Positions 39,319 through 52,300 of a stretch of DNA of 64,000 bases are shown in pieces. The notes under the pieces were generated by a model. The model saw only the letters and a program-made list of their open reading frames with translations, was not told where the DNA came from and ran no database searches. How positions within the stretch are numbered: the first letter of the stretch is position 1; the number at the start of each line of letters is the position of its first letter. Origin of the DNA: Plutella xylostella. Taxonomy: Eukaryota > Arthropoda > Insecta > Lepidoptera > Plutellidae. A program made the position numbers and the translations under genes. The DNA lies in NCBI RefSeq assembly GCF_932276165.1, contig NC_063994.1:3782001-3846000 (forward strand), in the 5' to 3' direction.

Positions 39319-39520
39319 AATAATAATATTAGTAAATGCGAAAGTAACTGTGTCTGTCTGTCTGTCTGTTACTCTTTCACGCCAAAACTACTGAACGGAT
39401 TCGAATGAAATTTGGTATTCAGATGGTCTTGACCCCGGGAAAGAACATAGGCTATTTTTATCCCGAAATTCCCACGGGAAAACTTTTTAAGGAGAAGCGA
39501 AGCTCGCGGGAACTCTGTAA
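39319..39520 (-). mobile_element. second short RTE-type tail element, adjacent
   Basis: AATGCGAAAGTAACTGTGTC to GAAGCGAAGCTCGCGGGAAC. In tandem with the preceding copy, which suggests insertion into its tail. Confidence 0.75.
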
Positions 39521-40281
39521 TATAGGTGATAATAATATGTATCACCATGTTATGACTAGGTAGTTTCTAGGCCATATAAAATACGTTAACTATAACTATT
39601 CCAAGTATTCCAACGTTATTTTGCCAGGTTTTCTTTAATTATGACGCACAATAGAATCCAGCCTGGGGATATGTAAGTATAATGGTATGCATAGTTAGGT
39701 TTGTTTGTTCGTGTTCATAGATTTTAAGTAGGTAAATACAAAGTAAATTGTTTCAGCTAAATGGTACAACTGCGCACAGAAACTAAGCTTACATAGTTCC
39801 TAAATGTAGGTTAATAAGTGTTAGGTGCAAAGCTGGTCTGGCACGAGGCACTCTGGCGAAAAACAATTTAAATATCAAGTATCCGAAAGGTAATCACAGG
39901 CACAGGTTTAACTAAAAGCTAAAGCAAACTGGGACGAATTTAGCAGAGCTGCACACTTGCAGCTGTTAATACATAAGGTAAACTGTAAACTAAAATGCCG
40001 TCCGTGGATTTCAGGTTCAATTTTCAGTCGACACATTACTTAAATAGTGGTGCCGAAAAATGGCGATAGCTCCTTGCACATTATACTTTTAAGGGCAGAT
40101 TTTTCATTGGTCTGATAAAAGTTATCTGGAGAATAATTGTGATGCTGTCTATTAGACAGTGATAGCAACAATTTATTGCTTAGATATCACATTCTGAACA
40201 ACTTTTGCTTAAAAACTTTTAAAACTAAACTTTAAACTATTATTAAACTTTTGAAACTCGCAAATGTGCCAAAAAAAAGTC
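39521..40281. other. unique intergenic sequence, no gene seen
   Basis: Upstream region of the His-rich gene. No feature recognised. Confidence 0.4.
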
Positions 40282-40432
40282 TAACTGCTAGTTTCTACAT
40301 ATATCTCTATCTATCCATAACTGGTAGTTACTTTCATACGATTTTGACATAATCAAAAGTAACAATCTGTCAAAATCGTATGAAGTAACTAACAGTTATA
40401 GATAGATAGAGTTATAGAAACTGACAGTAACC
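40282..40432. mobile_element. foldback MITE with long inverted arms
   Basis: Arms GTTACTTTCATACGATTTTG-ACA and TGTCAAAATCGTATGAAGTA-AC, extended outward through CTATCTATC / GATAGATAG and AGTTTCTA / TAGAAACT. About 60-bp imperfect arms and a short centre. Confidence 0.7.
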
Positions 40433-40823
40433 CATACTACGAAATTCATAAGTCAATGCGAAATTCAAATTTCAGGCGTTACTAGGGACGGATCACTTTA
40501 TTATAGTTGCTATATACCTACCTAAGAATAATGTAGATACGCCTATGATACCCAAACCCTACACATTACTATAATAAATGTAAATCAAAGCCTAAGCCAT
40601 AATATTATTATTGATATCTTTTAATGATACAATGGTTAAAATACTCTCTTGTTCCCTTTATATTATCCACTAGGCAGTACATAAACACGTCAAGTTTTTA
40701 AACCCATCATACTATATTATATCGGTAGTAGTTACCTAATACCTTCAGAATTTAGATTATGTATACTACATAACTACCCGACTACAACAGCGAAGCAAAC
40801 ATTTGTATGGTTAGTAGGTACCT

Positions 40824-41086
40824 ATACAGGGAGTAGTAAAAAGGGTATACTAAGCCGAAACCTACATGTGCAGCATGTTATTTCTAAGACCGAAAATAAA
40901 ATCAGAATGTCAATATTCCCGAAAAAATAACATTTTCCATAGAAACTTTGTTTGTCACGTGACTTTTTTACTATGGAGAATGACTTGTTTTCGCGAATTT
41001 TGTAATTCTTGTTTAATTTTTGGGCTTAGATATAACATGCTACACATGTAGGTTTCACGTTGTATACCCTATAGCAACACCCTGCA
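40824..41086. mobile_element. full MITE, ACAGGG family, just upstream of gene 2
   Basis: Ends ACAGGGAGTAGTAAAAAGGG and ATAGCAACACCCTG, inner arms TACATGTGCAGCATGTTA / TAACATGCTACACATGTA. The centre has TTGTCACGTGACTTTTTTAC. It stops about 85 bp before the TATA box of the His-rich gene. Confidence 0.75.
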
Positions 41087-41170
41087 TACCTTCTTTGTTT
41101 TATTGGAAATTCCATTCTATTCTTTCGCCGGTGCGCCGATTGATAGCAGAAGGAATGGCGCGTGAAACAA

Positions 41171-41210
41171 TATAAATAACAGTGTTTAATCAACGCAAAG
41201 ACTGCCCAGT
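41171..41210 (+). promoter_or_regulatory. core promoter of the His-rich secreted protein gene
   Basis: TATAAATA at 41171-41178. CCCAGTC about 30-35 bp downstream (41205-41211) is a plausible initiator. This places the ATG at 41182 upstream of transcription start and favours translation from 41284. Confidence 0.55.
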
Positions 41211-41283
41211 CGGAGCTGCGCCGGCGCAGGCACTAGTCAGTGCGAAAATAAATGTGCTGCGATCCACGCAAAAAAATCGCAAA

Positions 41284-43315
41284 ATGCCGATAACTATTTT
41301 TAGTTTCATTGCGGTTTTAAACTTAAACACATTAGTTTTTATTTTCTTTACAAGTTCCTTTCACATGACTCATTCTGTAAGTTTAAGTAAAGTGATTAAT
41401 GCAGACAATGTGACGGAAATAAAAAGTGTCGGTAAACGTGAGGTGGAGTCTGAAGAAGATGAAGGTTTCTACCCGAATTGGGTTCCTTTCAAAAACAAAC
41501 ATGGCGATGAGCTAGGTAAGTTTCAAGAAGTTCGCAAAGCGAAGCCTAAGAAAAGACTTGCACTTCCCATGAGCTTCCGTCTGAAACGAGTTGCTGATGG
41601 AGACGGTGAAGACTACTATGAGAAAGGACAAGGAGAAGGTGTTGATGAAGATTATTACGAAAAGAAAGAGTGGTCCGATTTTCCAAGAGATGTCAACCCT
41701 ACTACTACCTCAGTGAAACCTAATTTAAATCATACAGATATATCCGAAATAGATGGAGTGGTTAAGTTACTAATTAAAGATTCGCAAAATAATAAACCTC
41801 TTAAAAAAGAAGAAGAGGACGAAGGAAAGCGAAAGAAAAAAAAGAGAATTGGAGAATCGAATACGGAAAAACGAAGATGGAGAAAAAAACTCAACGACGA
41901 TAATGATTACCTAGATGAGCAAGAAAAGAAAAAAGCTGAAATAATTAATAATGATGGCATACCTTCTATTTTCAATAAAGAGGATGAAGATTCAGCGGAA
42001 ATAATAAATAAAGACAGCCCTAAAACTCAGAAAGAACAAAATGAAAGAGACAGGGATAACGAAGATGAAATGTTTAGGGAAGAGATAGAAAGTGAGCTTC
42101 ATTTAGCTAAGTCACGTTACGGCAAGGGCCATAAATCACAAGAAAAAAAAACTTTTACTCAACCGGAAGATAAGAAAAATATAGAAATCACTGATGGTGA
42201 TGATGAAAAAGATGATGGTAAATACGAAAGTCAGCGAGACACAACGGTTTATAGAGAAGCCCCGACAACTACCACCCCCAAACCAAAACGAATATATTCT
42301 TCGAATCAGCGGACTGATAAAAAGCAAAAACAGTCTGTTTTTGATAACCCTGGTCTTTACATGGTAAATAACGACGAGGAAGAAAAAGAAGAAGAAAATG
42401 AAGAAGATAGTTCTAATGAAATAACAACAACAGAAAAACCAAAAACGGCGGCTGAAATAGCCGAAGAAGAGGAAAATAGACGCAGAATATTTGCTGAAGT
42501 AGATAAGTTAAAGGCCAAACATGAAGCAGAAATAATAAGACAGCGTAACAGGGATCGAACTAGAGAGTTGTATTATGAAGCTACAAGAGACCCCGATACT
42601 GAGCGTAAAACTACAAGTTCTGACTATGTCCGCGTATCTTTGGTTCCATTGAAAGAAGACAAAGACGGGGAGCCTACCCTATTCTTCCCGATAAAGAACA
42701 AGCCAAGCCGTTCAAGAGGTAATAATAAGACACCGAAACCTAGAACAACAACCCCGAAGCCACCAGAAATCACGACAGCGTTCAGGGAACCTACACGGTT
42801 GATAACTGCGCCGTCTTCACCAGATTATCCACCTCAAGATGTCGTGCCATTGGCATCGCATTCAACGTCAGCCTTTGACGTGGATAGCTTGATTGATGAT
42901 ACGGGGCCATCTTCGCCTCAGGCAAGTTCAGTGATATCCGGTCCAGAACCAACCAGTACTGGAGCAGTTTCAAGTGCCGAACCATCCCGGACCGATGTTG
43001 AACCAACCAGTCCTGAGACGGGACCATCAAGCCCAGACTCAGGTCCCAGCGGTGCCGATACAGAACCTTCAAGTCCTGATGTTCAGCCATCAGCGTCCGG
43101 GACCAGATCATACATAGGCTCTACCGCTCCTGATGTAGAATCATCAGCAGATTCGAGTTTTGTTCCGAGTCATTCGACATCTGCAGTGACAGCGGTGGCT
43201 GACAGTGAAGAGAGAACTGACGATGATGTGATAAGGAGAACTGAAGATGATGCTGAGCCGGCGTCTTCCGAACACAAGAAGAAAGAACACGGTGGAGATC
43301 ACAAGCATGAGGAAG
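41284..43315 (+). CDS. His-rich gene exon 1: signal peptide, acidic region, Ser/Pro region
   Basis: The start at 41284 has an A-rich CGCAAAATG context and sits directly before the hydrophobic leader. An in-frame ATG at 41182 is rejected because it lies four bases after the TATA box. The donor is AG|GTAAGA at 43316, in phase 1. Reading past it gives a stop at 43342-43344, so a short unspliced form ending there is conceivable. Confidence 0.85.
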
Positions 43316-46300
43316 GTAAGAACCGTCAATTCATGATGCATTAAATACGCATAATAATCATTGCCATAAATGCCTCAACCACATCCACGGAATGAGCCCA
43401 TGTTAACATTATATGTCTTTATCTTTCTTTATAATACGTAGTACGTCCGCATATAGGCTTGTGAAATATGTGTATGGATACATAATAGATTATAAATAAG
43501 TAAAAACGACTCCAAGAATGTTGGTCGTCATGTTTGAAGACTATAAACAGTTTTAACATGCATTTATTGTTTGTTTTCAAATCGGAATAGGTACCTACGA
43601 GTAGGTACCTCACTTTTAGTGCAGTCCTGTGTGCAAAGAAATCAAAAATCATCAGAAAAACGTTAAAACGTAAATGTATGTAATAAAAGAAAATTTTAAA
43701 ACTCGATATTTAACTAATACATATTTTAAGGTAAGCATTTGATTGTCTGAATGGTAGAATGTGTTTCCCGTGGAAGTTACGAATGTTCATGTCGTACATA
43801 TAAAACGTGTCAAAAATATTCAAAGCTTGATTCTAAAATACGTAATTGGTACTTACCAGTCTTACCATGTAAGTAATCATCATATATGTTCTAAACCAAG
43901 GTCTAATAAATTGATAGCATGGTTCTAATAAAAGTGGAAATGTCACGGTTTGTGTCAAAATTCTACAGAGATTTGTCACATAATTTCCGATACATCGATC
44001 AAGGTGTTTGACACTTACGAAACTGTAAAATCGATTAAATACATCGATTATCTTGTATTTGAACTGAAAGAGTGTGGTGAAATGCGGCTGAAGCCTTGGC
44101 TTCGTTTAATAATCAAGTGGTCGGAGCATTACATTGACTATAATTATTATATTCGTGATGGTACCGACAAGGAATAATACAGTAATGACCAGAATCCTAA
44201 TTCCCTACGAATATTTGTAGAAATTTCCCTTTAAAATTTTATAAGGGACTGTACAAACCTTGAGTTTATCAATCGAACAATGTCGACTGAATATAAATGG
44301 AAAACCCACTGATGGGTTTTAAAAAGGTGAAATTTTGCGACTGACTACCTGAGTATGTTTGTTTCTATTCAGGAAAACTAAGAAGTTTTTACCGTAGTAT
44401 TTCTCAACGTTCACAATACATAGACTAACGTTAACGTTACCTCTCTATAGAAGAGAATCAAAGATAAGGAGAACTAACTAGGTATAGCTACTTCGAATGA
44501 AGTTTATGTAACATCAAAAAGCCGACTACTTAATCCGTGTTAAATTCTATGCCACGGCTCATATTATCAAAAAGCATAGCAAAGAGCAAAGAGTAAGCAC
44601 GTCTTTTATTTGTTTCTTCTGCTTCGGTGACCAAAACACCTGTAGAAACTATTTCATTTCATGGACATTTAACGTGAAGCGAAATGCTAAAAGCACTCAA
44701 ACAGTCATGAAATTAGAAACCGTTTTTGAGAGTTAAGTGCTGCTGGCCTCAAGTTGAAGATATCCCACCTTTTATATTAAAATATCATTAGATAGCCAGT
44801 TGAAAAGCGCTTCAGAATAACAAATCCGCTAATGATATTTGTTTTTGACGACGGACTCTGACGAGTTTTACAAGAAAATTTGTATTTAATAAGACATCTA
44901 TGAAAAACGTTTCAGCAGTTAAATCTTCACTAAAGTAATTTTACGTAAGTATTTAAAGTTTTAAAGCGTCTCAATTCATTAAGGAACAGCTTGTGTGACT
45001 GTAGGTCTGTAAGTATTTCGTACTTATAAAACCTTACTTTTTCAGTCGCGGATAAGTCAATATTGATGAAAACGTCGGAGCAGAATTGGTTGATTTACAT
45101 TCAACAGTTACACTGATGGTGCTAATAGGGGCCGCTCGATAACGAAGTCTATATTTTATTACAGAAAAACCTTTTTTCCTTGGCCAAGACAAATGAGCCG
45201 TATTGTGTTCTATTCCGGCCGACAAAAGTGCGATTTGGGAATAATTTTTGGCGGAAACAGTTGCTAAGATGAAATGACTCTATGAATAAAAATCAACACG
45301 TTATTCAGAACATCATGATTTCTCGTCTTCTCTAGGAAAAGCGGAAAATGTAGGCGATCCACTACAGCGGAAATTACTCATCTAAGTATTTCTAAGTTAA
45401 GCCTAATCCAAAAATGAGCTAAAGGTTAAATCCCACATCATTTAGGTATGTCATGCTACTCATGCTATGAATGAGTGAAAAAAAACAACGACAGACAAAA
45501 AGTTAAGCACGTACGGTTGGAGAAATGATAGGATGCCGTTAATTTGTAATTGTAATAGTAATAATCTTTACCAACTCAAATATGTCCAGCAAAATAGTAC
45601 TAGGCAAGCAGAAACTGGGTGGAGATCGTTCAAACACGACTGACCCGAAGATGATTTGATTCATCTACGCACGAGATGAGATAATTCCTCTGGCATACGT
45701 TTCATATGAAACTTGCAGCTCAGTGTCCGAAACGAGTTGCCGAGAGTGAAAATAGCTCTCGTATTTTATGTTCCCCTAGTACTCAGTTAAAAATGAGCAC
45801 TCAATCATTTATTAATATAAAAATGAATCCGATTTGAACTATTTTTTAAAGTTCGTATAAATCCAAGGATTTAATTTAAGTAAGTACAGCTAGAAAAAAA
45901 TATTATTATTTTCCGGGAGTAAACCAAAAACTGTCCTCATTTCCCATACACACGTATAACCCGATAACTTTTGTTACGGGGAAACATTTTAAGGCGAACT
46001 GAAACTAGCTTTTCAGCTAGTTTATAATAGGTATTACTTCTGAGGAATATCTGGAATACCCTGCCCGTTTCATTCGTCGACTAGCTACATGAAGTAACTT
46101 ATTTTATTTTTATCCCAAAAAGGTTGTGTTGCAAAATTTTCCTCCACGTGCACGACTAACATTTTTGGTAAAACAACAAATTGGATTACTTTGGCCAACA
46201 CCTGTCTTGTCTTTACAGAAAAACTAAATACCTACGCAGGTAGGTAGGTATATTCACTGGTAAATGTTATAGAAACAGTATTGGTGCTTCCTGAAAAATA

Positions 46301-49300
46301 TTTTTACTTTGATGCGGTTTGCAACAGAATTTTAATAGGACCTCTTATGGAAATTCTTTAAAGTTTACGGTCTTACCACTAAAAGGAGACCCGGGTAAAA
46401 TCGATGTTTAGCCTGGATAAATACCTACTTACTTTATGTAATCATAAATAAATAACCATGACGATGGTTGTGATGACTTTTACTTGGATAGTTTCCAATG
46501 AATTGTTTGTTTTTTGAGAGTTAAAAATCAATTTCCTATTTAACCCTTTATCTTATAAAGTTATAAAATCGCAGTTCCGTATCTACATTTACACACTCAG
46601 ATACAACAACATCCTTCACATTTACACTAAAAACAGCTGCACACTGCAATCCACCGCGCGAATCACGAACTAACCCAATTGTTCTCAATATTACTGAGAA
46701 CAAATTAATTAAATGAGCGAGCGTCTCACTGCCGCCTGCAAACGCAGACCTGACAGCTCAACACAATTGGATTCAAGTGCTCTGTGACCAGGCTGAAGTG
46801 AAAAAGCGAAAAACAAAGAATAAGGGGAAAAATAAAACATCCCGAGGTCTTTTACTTCAAAGTTCAGTAGGCGTTCGGGTGGGAAGTGGGCGATATGAAT
46901 GCGAGAGCGTCATCGGTCGGTCGATAGCGGTCGTGTTTATACAGTGTGTTCAAAAATAGTGTAGTAAGCCGAAAGCGAGTGAATTTGCATAAGTCGTCGA
47001 ACAATAGTTGTTCGTAATGACCCCTTACGTCACCCCTTTTCGGCTTAATAAAACACTTTTGCAACACTGTAGAATGCTGGCGAATGTTCATGTATTGCAC
47101 CTAGATACGGTTTAGCCAACATTTTCCGGGATCTGTTGCTGCTGAATTACAGCAAAGATGTGTTAGTAAAGTAACGGAATATGATCTTACGGGTGTTGAT
47201 GATAAATATATAAGATAAATGAAATAGTTATAATAATCACTCTCTTCTTAGCCATTTTCAACCTCAAGTGTGTAGGTCACCTTCTGCCTGCAGCAAGAGT
47301 GGCATAGACTTCAGACTATACCTAATAATCACTACCAGTCGCTCGGTAAGATAATATGACCCAAAGTGAAATAACGAAAGACGACCGGATGGCGTAGTGG
47401 TTAGTGACTCTGACTACTGAGCCGAAGGTCCCGGATTCGATTCCCGGCTGGGGCAGATATTTTCTGTTGTTCTCGGGTCTTGGATGTGCCCGTAAAATGG
47501 CATTGGGACTAATATAACACTGGCGAAGTGGGTGCAGCAATGCACCTCTTACTACCCCGCAAGGGTGTACATTAGTATACAAGGTGTGAGTGTTATATAT
47601 TTAATTTTATATATAAAACTAGCTGTTCCCGCGCGCTTCGCTTCGCCTTAAAAAGTTTTCCTGTGGGAATTCCGGGATAAAAAGTAGCCTATGTTCTTTC
47701 CCAGTGTCTAGACCGTATGTATACCAAATTTCATTCAAATCCGTTCAGTAGTTTTGGCGCGAAAGAGTAACAGACAGACAGACAGACAGACACAGTTACT
47801 TTCGCATTTATAATATTATATATGTTACTGTAAAAGCCCGAACAACGGTAAATCCTAAGATTTACGCGTAAAACCTAAGATTTACCAACTCTTAATGGTA
47901 AAAGCCCGAAAGATTTTGCGATTCGCACTTTTACCACTATTCACTTGGTAAATCTTAGGATTTACATTAAGGCACGGTAAATGTTGAAAAATCCAGGTTA
48001 TAACTTATAACCTCCGTAGTCGAACAAAGCGTCCGTAGTCGAGCGGGCTTCAGTGATCGTAACTGATCACTGAGGTTTAGCAACAACCAGCATGGTCAGC
48101 CATTGGATGGGTGACCGATTTCAAGTGGTTCTTTTCTGGATGCTTTCGTGCTTTGGACGGCACGTTAAGCCGTGGGTCCCGGTTGCTGCTTCGGCAGCAG
48201 TCGTTAAGCCTAGTCAGAGGCCTTCGGGCGGCTTGAAAACGTCTGACAGTCGGGTTGCCCACTTACCCGACAACTCGCTCAGCACAAGCTTGCTTGTGTT
48301 GGGTTCCACCAATCCGCACTAGGCCAGCGTGGTGGACTAGATCGAAACCCTTCCTTCATTGGAAGGAGACCCGTGCCCCAGCAGTGGGGACGTAATGAGT
48401 CGTGATGATGATGATAACTTATAACTAACCGAACTTAAGAAATATTTATTATTTCAATCTACTTTACTCGACGTCAACAATAATAATACGTGAAAATTAT
48501 TTTACTTCCGGTTTCCGTGTTTAAATTATCGTTCGGTGAATGAGTGAAAATAAAGTTATTTTCCAATAATCCAGCATTCAATGATAATTCGCATCTATTA
48601 CTATACACATATACTGACTGACTGTTCATAAAAAATAATATACATTATGAAAGAAAATAATTTTCATTAGAAAGTTTTTGATTGAAATAAATGAATAGGT
48701 AATAATTAATCTTTGTTTTATTCCCAAAACAAACTTTTACTAGGTGTCAGTGGTAAAACCTAGCATTTACCAAATTCTAATGGTAAAAGCCCGAAAAAAA
48801 TTACTCATTTTCACAAATCCTTACATTTACCAACTCATGTTGGTAAATCCTAAGATTTACTGGTAAATCCTAGGATTTACCGTTGTTCGGGCTTTTACAG
48901 TAACATATATATAGTAAGGATAACGCTCACGCCTATAGGTAGTCGCGGATTTTGCTATAAAATATTTCCGTGTACCGTGGGGGTTGGAGGTTATTAAATT
49001 ACATAACCGTATTACGTCGTCATTTCATATTTTTAATCCATTTTAGAATCGGCAGGGGTGATATTGGTGTAATTTCGCGGAATAAATTAATAAAACGTCA
49101 CAAAGGTGTAGTAAAAGCTCCCAAATAATGTTAATAATATATTGTCACGTACATTTTTAAAAGTTCTATATTTAATTGTGTTTATTGGTACGTTAAATTA
49201 CATTCTTTGCCTCTTCTTGGTTTACAAATAATTTGTTACAGTTGAGTTTTTGTCTTAGGTAGGTATACTTAAAAATATGTAGATAAGTTAAGGTTTTTTT

Positions 49301-52300
49301 TAGATAAAACGTACAGTGAGTGTCAATTTCAACATATCATGCTTTCGCTTGAACTAGGGCAAGTAGGTGTTTAAACCAACAACAAAAGATGATGAAAACC
49401 TGAAACGTGCGGTGTTTAGTGCGAAGTTTAATCAAGAAAAGCTAAAGCAAAATATTTTACAACGCATATGTAGGTATATAGGTTATTTATTACTTATTAC
49501 CTACAAGATTTGTAGCGGGTAATTTAATATCATTTGAAACAAAAAACATTTATTTTACACACTCGACTTACACAGAAGTACAATTTAAACACATAAAATA
49601 AAAACAGATTATTAGGTAGTACAGAAAACAAAAAAGGAATACATACTCGTAGCATCTCTATGAAATTTTTCACTTTATCTTCTCTTTCCGACTGTACAAA
49701 GAGTAATAAAATGTCAAGGAGTTCTATCCGATTACAGAGGCCGGAGTAAGCTTTAAGCTCTATAACTTTCTGTTCCGATCATTTATGTAACTTGTTTGCG
49801 ACAACCTCGGGGAGAACTTGCAAGTACCTAAAGTCTTTTTATTAATCTCAGATACTAAATTGACAGATTATGAACGGTTCATCAATAGTCGATTGTCCCG
49901 CGATTAAGTAACGTATTGTATGGACAATTGGCGGGCTGTTCATATTTGCAAATCCATCTTTGAGATACGGTTATTTGGTCATTTCTCTGGGTTATTTACC
50001 CACCATTTGCATTTGACACCACACACAACCACTCTAATAGCCACTTTCTCACTTGAGTTGACTTGAGTAAATTTACCTAAGCATGAACTTTAGTACTACT
50101 ACACTAAGTAGTGGCAATTCAGCCAATAGAGCGCTTTATTATTCCGTATGAAGAAGACTTTCTCAGGTGTGAAACTGACAGTTAGAGATAAAACATCCTA
50201 ATAAAGAGAAAGCATTATAATTTTTATTAGCAGCAGAAAGATAATGGCGACAATAGTAGCGTCTGTTGCGAAATAATGAAGATTTATGAAACTACTTACT
50301 TTCATATTCCCACTTCATTTAACTAAAAGGCTAGGGAAATACTAGCTTCCTATTTTAGCTAAATGCATATTTTCTAAGCTATTGCAGTTCTTAGGAAAAT
50401 CGGTTTTATAAAAATGTTTTTTATTTTATTACAGGTGAAGGAAAGGAATTCCACTCTGAAGCGGAGGCGGAGCATGGAGAAAGTGGAAAGAAGTCATACA
50501 AGGTAAAACTGAAGAGATTTAAGTTATTTTTTTAATAAGGCAAAGCTTCCCTTGACTTTGCTTCTAAGAAGGATTTTCTTAGGCTATAGGTACGTATAGC
50601 TATTGGTCGCCTACTCAATTTAACCTGGGGAAATTCTAGACTTGCAGCTTTTAAGGTGAAGTGTAAGGCCAACTATTATTGTTAATTGATAAAAAATATA
50701 ACTTAACTTCCTTTTGAAAGCGTTTTCCCCAAAACTGACTTCATACTAATTTTTTAGACCATCCTCCCATTACCGAGTTTCTATTATGTAGGTATAAGTC
50801 AATTTAAAAAACGCTAAAAACGGCCAAGGATAGGAACAGAAAGTCAATCAAGACATCAAGAGTAATTAAAGACAAACAAACATTTAGCAATATTAATTAA
50901 ATTTCTTGTTTATCTCTAAACAACTGATGACTTTACTTCTGGATATTGCCTGCAAACTGCCAAAAAGTATTTTAATCAAGCACTACTTTGGTATCATTTC
51001 TATATCAAAGTTGAGCTTTGATATACTGTAGGTATTAGGCTAGTAGTTACGTAATATTAACATAATAGCGCCTATTTGTTAGGACCCCTAGATGTATTAT
51101 GATACCTACATCATGTACCATTAGCACATCGTAAAAGCTTCAGTAAGTATGTTATACACAGAATTTAATTATACCTAAGAGTGTTTATTCATAATATAAT
51201 AATATGTAATTGGATACATCATACAAATACAATGTAAATAGTGGAGAGAAATGAACAAAATAATATAACATACTCACTATCTTAGGTATAAAGTAAGAAG
51301 TTCCTTTATTAATAAAAAACAGTATTTTTATTTCATCCACCACAGCGATTTTGTTCGCAGCGAAATTTATTACGTGGTTACATGATAAAAAAAATATAAA
51401 GAATAATAAAAAAAATATAAGTAAGAAGCTTTAAAAAAACTATTACCTATACCATACCTATTGGTAAACAACCCTCTAATTAAGTAACACATTAGTAATT
51501 TGTTACTTTGATTATTACGGAATCATAAGGTTGCCTGTAAGAGATCGCTCTCAGCGATAAGGATGCCTATTGTTCATTCGCTCTCTCTATAAGTATATGT
51601 TTGTATGTAAAGTAAAGTAAAGTAAAGTAAAAAACGTTTATTAACAAATTGTTCAAGTACATTTGTGATGTGACTGCAAATTCCACACTAGGCGAACCTG
51701 TATCGTGGAACTTAGGTTTAAGATATCTCAAGTTCTTTAAACAATTTAAATATTGACATTATCAAAATACTAAAACACAAACTAAACATCTTCTATAGAG
51801 TTCTTTCTATGTTTGATTTATGTAATGTTCAATTCTATTCTACAATAAAAAATAACGTTTTGTTTACAAAATCAGGGTCACCACGAAGACTCGAAGTCGG
51901 CAGTCGGGAAGCACGAGAAGGAAGACCACCTAGGGAAGTATGAAGACAAGGGGGGCCACGACAAGAGGCACCACGACGAGAGCGGCCACTACGGGAAGCA
52001 TCATCACGAGGAAGAGGGGAAGAAACATGCTGAGGTAGGTTGTTGTTGCTGTCCTAAGGTGGTACAGAGGGCCTATAGAAGTGTGTGCCTTCCTGCCCTC
52101 AGCAAACATTCTGGCCTGGTAGAGGTCTATGCAGAGGTAAAGATTGCGATTTTCGGTTGGTTTAAAATGTGTCTTAGCTGGAGCGAGGCCAAAAGTACAG
52201 CCCTCTGCACCACTGGGGTGCCGTAGGACTGCAACAACAAAATGTGTCTATAAGCTGTCCGTGAATGTAAAGATCAAACGAGAGGGGCTCAAGGGCTCTT

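Noticed and set aside
41182..41283. Upstream in-frame ATG for the His-rich gene
   Set aside because: It lies four bases after the TATA box, before any start expected from it, and would put 34 residues in front of a clear signal peptide.
42136..43341. Several - strand frames over the His-rich gene exon 1
   Set aside because: Shadows of the strongly biased GAA/GAT-rich + strand coding sequence.
48060..48112. A possible 5S rRNA gene
   Set aside because: Only the internal promoter part is present, with a SINE body and target duplications.
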